Below, piece after piece: positions 60,779 to 64,000 of a stretch of 64,000 bases of DNA; position 1 is the stretch's first letter; every line of letters begins with the position of its first letter. This stretch comes from Chitinophaga polysaccharea (GTDB lineage Bacteria > Bacteroidota > Bacteroidia > Chitinophagales > Chitinophagaceae). The stretch covers positions 422,001 to 486,000 of the forward strand of contig NZ_CABFVU010000002.1 in assembly GCF_902150045.1 (NCBI RefSeq), in the 5' to 3' direction. The notes under the pieces are model-generated. The model saw nothing but the letters and a program-made list of their open reading frames with translations. It did no database searches and was not told where the DNA came from. Made by a program: the position numbers and the translations under genes.

Positions 60779-61456
60779 ATGGAATATAAAAAAGTTGCTA
60801 TCATCGTTGCCGGCGGGTCCGGTACCCGGATGCAGAGTGCTGTCCCCAAACAGTTCCTGGAACTATCCGGCAAGCCCGTATTGTATCATACCATTGCTGC
60901 TTTTGCGGCTGCGTTTCCGGATATGGAGATAGTGCTGGTACTGCCTGAAGCGCATTTTACTTTCGCCAATCACCTGTTGCAGGCTTTTGATAACCTGCCG
61001 CATATCACCATCACAAAAGGAGGAGATACCCGTTTCCATTCTGTAAAGAACGGGTTGCAGCTGGTAAAGCAGCCTTCCGTGGTATTTGTACACGATGGCG
61101 TTCGCCCGCTGGTATCCACTACGTTGATCCGTGCCTGTTATGAAGCCGCCCTGGCCTATGGCAGTGCTGTTCCGGTAATTGAAATGAAAGATAGTATCCG
61201 GGAGATATCAGCCGGTAGTAATGCTGCTGTGGACCGTGATCGTTTCAGGATTATCCAGACGCCGCAAACTTTCCTTTCAGAATTGATCCTGCCAGCCTTT
61301 GAACTGCCCTATGATCCGTTATTTACAGATGAAGCTACCGTTGTGGAGCGTTTAGGGCATCCCGTGCATTTGCTGCAGGGTGAAGAATCCAATATTAAGA
61401 TCACCCGGCCGCTCGATCTTGCGATTGCAGCAGTACTGCTGGAGCAACGGGGATAG
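60779..61456 (+). CDS. ispD: 2-C-methyl-D-erythritol 4-phosphate cytidylyltransferase
   Basis: A 225-residue enzyme: IIVAGGSGTRMQSAVPKQFL (nucleotide binding), VFVHDGVRPLVSTTLIRAC, RFRIIQTPQTFL and the C-terminal EESNIKITRPLDL. It couples MEP with CTP in the non-mevalonate isoprenoid pathway. The ATG lies 3 bp after the queA terminator T-tract, so it has an almost absent leader unless read-through from queA occurs. Confidence 0.95.
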   Translation: MEYKKVAIIVAGGSGTRMQSAVPKQFLELSGKPVLYHTIAAFAAAFPDMEIVLVLPEAHFTFANHLLQAFDNLPHITITKGGDTRFHSVKNGLQLVKQPSVVFVHDGVRPLVSTTLIRACYEAALAYGSAVPVIEMKDSIREISAGSNAAVDRDRFRIIQTPQTFLSELILPAFELPYDPLFTDEATVVERLGHPVHLLQGEESNIKITRPLDLAIAAVLLEQRG

Positions 61457-61486
61457 TGGGCACGGTAACGGGTATATGAAATAATG

Positions 61487-61813
61487 TTACCTGCTGGTGA
61501 AGCCGGCTGCTCTTGCTTTTGCGGTGTCTTCCAGCATAATATCTGCCTCAATCCGCCGGGTAGTAAGGGTATCACAGTTGGTGTGATTTGCCGCAGCCGG
61601 AAATATTTGTCCCCGGATAGTTACATGTTCAAATTTGATTTTTTGTTTGGTAAGCCAGGCAGATACTGTATCGCTGTTGGTGGAGAGCGCTTTTCCCCAG
61701 GGATCATTGCAAAGGGTTTCGTAATGCCACATGTATTGAGATATGACAGGAGGGTCATGGAAACAGGAAGTCATGAGCAGCGCCGCTGTCAGTACAAAAA
61801 GAATTCGTTTCAT
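61487..61813 (-). CDS. Small predicted lipoprotein
   Basis: 108 residues with a lipoprotein signal (KRILFVLTAALLMTSC, lipobox LMTSC). The mature part has CNDPWGKALSTNSDTVSAWL and an HTNCDTLTTRRIEADIML block; three Cys in total. No family recognised. Stands between ispD (convergent) and the Gfo/Idh gene; function unknown. Confidence 0.65.
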   Translation of the reverse strand: MKRILFVLTAALLMTSCFHDPPVISQYMWHYETLCNDPWGKALSTNSDTVSAWLTKQKIKFEHVTIRGQIFPAAANHTNCDTLTTRRIEADIMLEDTAKARAAGFTSR

Positions 61814-61869
61814 ATATGATTGTTGTTATATGGAGACGGACTGACAGCAGCGTTTGTTACAGGTATTAA

Positions 61870-62856
61870 TTATTTAGCAGAAGCAGTTTCAGACAACCCC
61901 TTATTTATTTTTGCCAGGATCTGGTGGGCTACATCCATTGCCTGGAGGCCATCTATGGCATTAACGGCTACCGGCTTATTTTGCAGGATGCTGTCGCGGA
62001 ACATTTCCAGTTCCATCCGGATGGCATTGGATTGCTTTATTTCCGGGTTATCAATAGCAATAGTTTTTTTGCCGCTGTTGGTTTCAATATCCAGGGTGAA
62101 TAAGCCTTCGTCTTCCGGTGTTTTGAGTTTAATGATCTCTGTTTTCTTATCGAGGAAGTCGATGCCGATGTAGGCATCTTTCTGGAAGAGACGCATTTTG
62201 CGCATCTTTTTCAGGGAAATCCGGCTGGAAGTGAGATTGGCCACACAGCCGTTATGGAATTCGATGCGTACGTTGGCAATATCCGGTGTGTCGCTCATAA
62301 CAGCCACGCCACTGGCGGAAATACGGCTAACGGTAGATTTCACGATGCTCAGCACAATGTCGATGTCATGGATCATGAGATCAAGGATAACGCTCACATC
62401 TGTACCGCGGGGATTGAATTCTGCCAGGCGGTGTACTTCAATGAACATGGGCTTAAGATCGTATCCTTTGAGGGCAAGATAAGCAGGATTAAATCTTTCC
62501 ACATGACCTACCTGGAATTTGATATTCGCTTCTTCTACCAGCTTTACCAGTGTTTTGGCTTCATCCATGGTGTTGGTCATGGGCTTTTCCACGAATATGT
62601 GTTTGCCATTGCGGATGGCCAGTTCACATAATTTGAAGTGCAGGGTGGTAGGGGCCACAATATCGATGGCATCTACCGACTGTATCAGTTCTTCCGCGGT
62701 AGTATACCGTGGAATATTATATTGCTCTGAGATGCTGGCTGCATTTGCATTGTTGGGATCATAGAAGCCTACAACTTCTATATCTTTCATAGTGGCCAGT
62801 TGAGAGAGGTGTATCTTACCTAAATGTCCTACGCCGAAGAGTCCTATTTTGAGCAT
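61870..62856 (-). CDS. Gfo/Idh/MocA-family oxidoreductase
   Basis: ATG 62856 gives 328 residues; the ORF to 62892 would add a non-homologous extension. Rossmann start LKIGLFGVGHLGKIHLSQLA, the EKP motif in GKHIFVEKPMTNTMDEAKTL, and GHVERFNPAYLALKG are typical. The C-terminal alpha/beta domain follows. It is an NAD(P)-dependent enzyme of unknown sugar or cofactor substrate. Follows radC by about 46 bp on the same strand, probably cotranscribed. Confidence 0.88.
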   Translation of the reverse strand: MLKIGLFGVGHLGKIHLSQLATMKDIEVVGFYDPNNANAASISEQYNIPRYTTAEELIQSVDAIDIVAPTTLHFKLCELAIRNGKHIFVEKPMTNTMDEAKTLVKLVEEANIKFQVGHVERFNPAYLALKGYDLKPMFIEVHRLAEFNPRGTDVSVILDLMIHDIDIVLSIVKSTVSRISASGVAVMSDTPDIANVRIEFHNGCVANLTSSRISLKKMRKMRLFQKDAYIGIDFLDKKTEIIKLKTPEDEGLFTLDIETNSGKKTIAIDNPEIKQSNAIRMELEMFRDSILQNKPVAVNAIDGLQAMDVAHQILAKINKGLSETASAK

Positions 62857-62902
62857 ATGGAAAATGAATAAATATGTGCGAAAGTAAAACACATTTCGGG
62901 AT

Positions 62903-63610
62903 TTATATCATCCCTTCTTCCGCAAGGCTGTAATAGCCGGTTTCGGACACAATGATATGGTCCATTACCTGTATATCGAAGAGCATTCCCATATCTTTTA
63001 TCCTGCTGGTGATCCGGAGATCTGCCTGGCTGGGGCGTAGGCTGCCGGATGGGTGGTTATGACAGAGTAATAGCTTAGTGGCGCCTGTATCGAGCGCTTC
63101 CCGGAAAATGATACGGGGATCCACTACAGTGCTGGTGATACCGCCTGTGCTGAGATGGCGGTAGCCGAGCACTTTATTGGCATTGCTGAGGAATAATACG
63201 TGAAATGTTTCAAAGGGCTTGTCTGCAAGCATGGGTTTGAAAAACAGGGCAGCGTCTGACCCACTGTTGATCACTGTTTTTTTATGGATACTGCCAGCCT
63301 GCCGCCTGCGGGCCAGTTCCATAGCCGCCAGTATGGTAACGGCCTTTGCATAACCCACTCCGCGAAGTTTTTGCAGTTTTTTTACATTTATTTTCCCCAG
63401 TTCTGCAAGGTTATTATCGGCCAGCCGGAGGATTTCCTTTGCCAGTTCCAGGGCTGATTTGCTTTTATGCCCCGTGTGAAGCAGTATGGCCAGCAGTTCT
63501 GCATCGCTTAGAGCAAACGCGCCAATATTGATTAGTTTTTCTCTGGGCTTTTCATTTTCAGGCCATTTACGAATAGCCAGGTGGGGAGCCGGGTTAACGT
63601 TAACAAACAT
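62903..63610 (-). CDS. radC: RadC family JAB-domain protein
   Basis: ATG 63610 gives 235 residues. An N-terminal helix-hairpin-helix region (KLINIGAFALSDAELLAILL, then KLQKLRGVGYAKAVTILAAM) precedes the JAMM motif LLLCHNHPSGSLRPSQAD, the metal-binding HxH-x7-S-x2-D. Named for DNA repair, but the exact role is not settled in the family. Chromosomal copy with no mobile element nearby. Confidence 0.93.
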   Translation of the reverse strand: MFVNVNPAPHLAIRKWPENEKPREKLINIGAFALSDAELLAILLHTGHKSKSALELAKEILRLADNNLAELGKINVKKLQKLRGVGYAKAVTILAAMELARRRQAGSIHKKTVINSGSDAALFFKPMLADKPFETFHVLFLSNANKVLGYRHLSTGGITSTVVDPRIIFREALDTGATKLLLCHNHPSGSLRPSQADLRITSRIKDMGMLFDIQVMDHIIVSETGYYSLAEEGMI

Positions 63611-63855
63611 ACTTATTCCATTTATCCAAATATACGAACCTATCATGAGACCTTCCGCAACCCAAACACATTTTTCTTTACTTATACCAGCAGATCATTA
63701 TAAAATCATTATATTCGGTAAAACCAATCGTTATGGGAATTTTTCGGGACGCTTTACCTTTTTAAACGTTATGATAATGTGTTATTTATAGTTGATCTTT
63801 AGCAGATATGTATTTTGTATTTGAAAAAAAATCAGGCTGGTACTCCCAAAAATCC

Positions 63856-63863
63856 TAGTTTTG
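63856..63863 (+). promoter_or_regulatory. -7 box for prs
   Basis: TAGTTTTG, an exact TAnnTTTG match, 26 bp upstream of the ATG at 63890. The surrounding gap 63611-63889 holds no other feature. Confidence 0.5.
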
Positions 63864-63889
63864 CAACCTCTTTTCCACTAGTATCTAGT

Positions 63890-64000
63890 ATGCAACCTTC
63901 AGTAAAAATTTTCACCGGCAACAGTAATCCGGCATTGGCCGAGAAAATTGCCAAGAAATATGGCAAGGGTCTTAATGGCGGTCTTGGCAAAGTAAAAATT
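63890..64000 (+). CDS. prs: Ribose-phosphate pyrophosphokinase, N-terminal fragment (cut by window)
   Basis: Starts at ATG 63890 and runs off the window after 37 codons. The visible KIFTGNSNPALAEKIAKKYG is the typical N-terminal start of PRPP synthetases, continuing GKGLNGGLGKVKI. The enzyme makes PRPP from ribose 5-phosphate and ATP. AMP nucleosidase in this window releases ribose 5-phosphate, the substrate of this enzyme. Confidence 0.8.
   Translation, partial: MQPSVKIFTGNSNPALAEKIAKKYGKGLNGGLGKVKI

Noticed and set aside
1..64000. tRNA, rRNA or prophage genes
   Set aside because: No cloverleaf, rRNA-like stretch, integrase or phage structural gene was recognised by eye; a tRNAscan or Rfam run would be decisive.

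Overview
The window looks like a chromosomal segment of a member of the Bacteroidota, most likely a Chitinophaga-like soil or plant-associated bacterium. The signs are: -7 boxes of the TAnnTTTG type upstream of several genes (queA, AMP nucleosidase, waaA, ccmB, tyrS, mprF, tetR, prs); start codons without clear Shine-Dalgarno sequences; DUF5916, FecR/DUF4974 and TlpA-like proteins; and many secreted glycoside hydrolases. No tRNA, rRNA, CRISPR array, transposase or phage gene was seen. The species call is inference from gene content.

Layout. 1-6.4 kb: 3' part of a GH20 hexosaminidase, a DUF5916 outer-membrane-type protein, a thioredoxin-fold protein without CXXC, and a small HTH protein. 6.4-12.4 kb: a LytTR regulator converges on an mprF-virJ pair (lysyl-phosphatidylglycerol synthase/flippase plus probable hydrolase), followed by a tetR-usp pair whose two genes share an operator-like motif. 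12.4-13.0 kb: a gene-free stretch with hairpins that suggest a minus-strand small RNA. 13-29 kb: a secreted CAZyme locus (two GH29 fucosidases, a TIM-barrel GH, a sulfatase, GH95, GH36-like and an alginate-lyase-fold protein) with embedded LuxR, AraC and siderophore-reductase genes but no SusC/SusD pair. 29-35 kb: a sigma-like/TM/TPR fusion protein, a broken fecR, marR, uxuA, a glycerate 2-kinase and a Spy-like protein. 35-41 kb: two adjacent amidohydrolase-family genes and tyrS. 41-48 kb: a frameshifted small secreted protein and a minus-strand nucleotide-sugar operon (DegT aminotransferase, ugd, UXS, rfbB, rfbC, rfbD). 48-64 kb: mainly housekeeping genes (waaA, tdk, gtrA-like, accC, ccmB/ccmC/ccmD, gdh, AMP nucleosidase, ABC ATPase, queA, ispD, Gfo/Idh, radC, start of prs).

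How the genes work together. The CAZyme locus has the enzymes to desulfate a fucose-, galactose- and uronate-containing glycan and trim it from the ends. uxuA and the glycerate kinase nearby could feed uronate- and glycerate-type products into central metabolism. The 41-48 kb operon supplies dTDP-rhamnose, UDP-glucuronate and UDP-xylose type precursors for surface polysaccharide.

Most unusual points: a palindromic repeat family with two copies (18.4-18.65 kb and 56.2-56.5 kb), one copy with about 68-bp near-perfect terminal inverted repeats; the mprF-virJ pair; the sigma-like/TPR fusion next to a decayed fecR; a homopolymer frameshift in a signal peptide at 41345; a candidate small RNA at 12.4 kb; and repeated LytTR-like binding sites.
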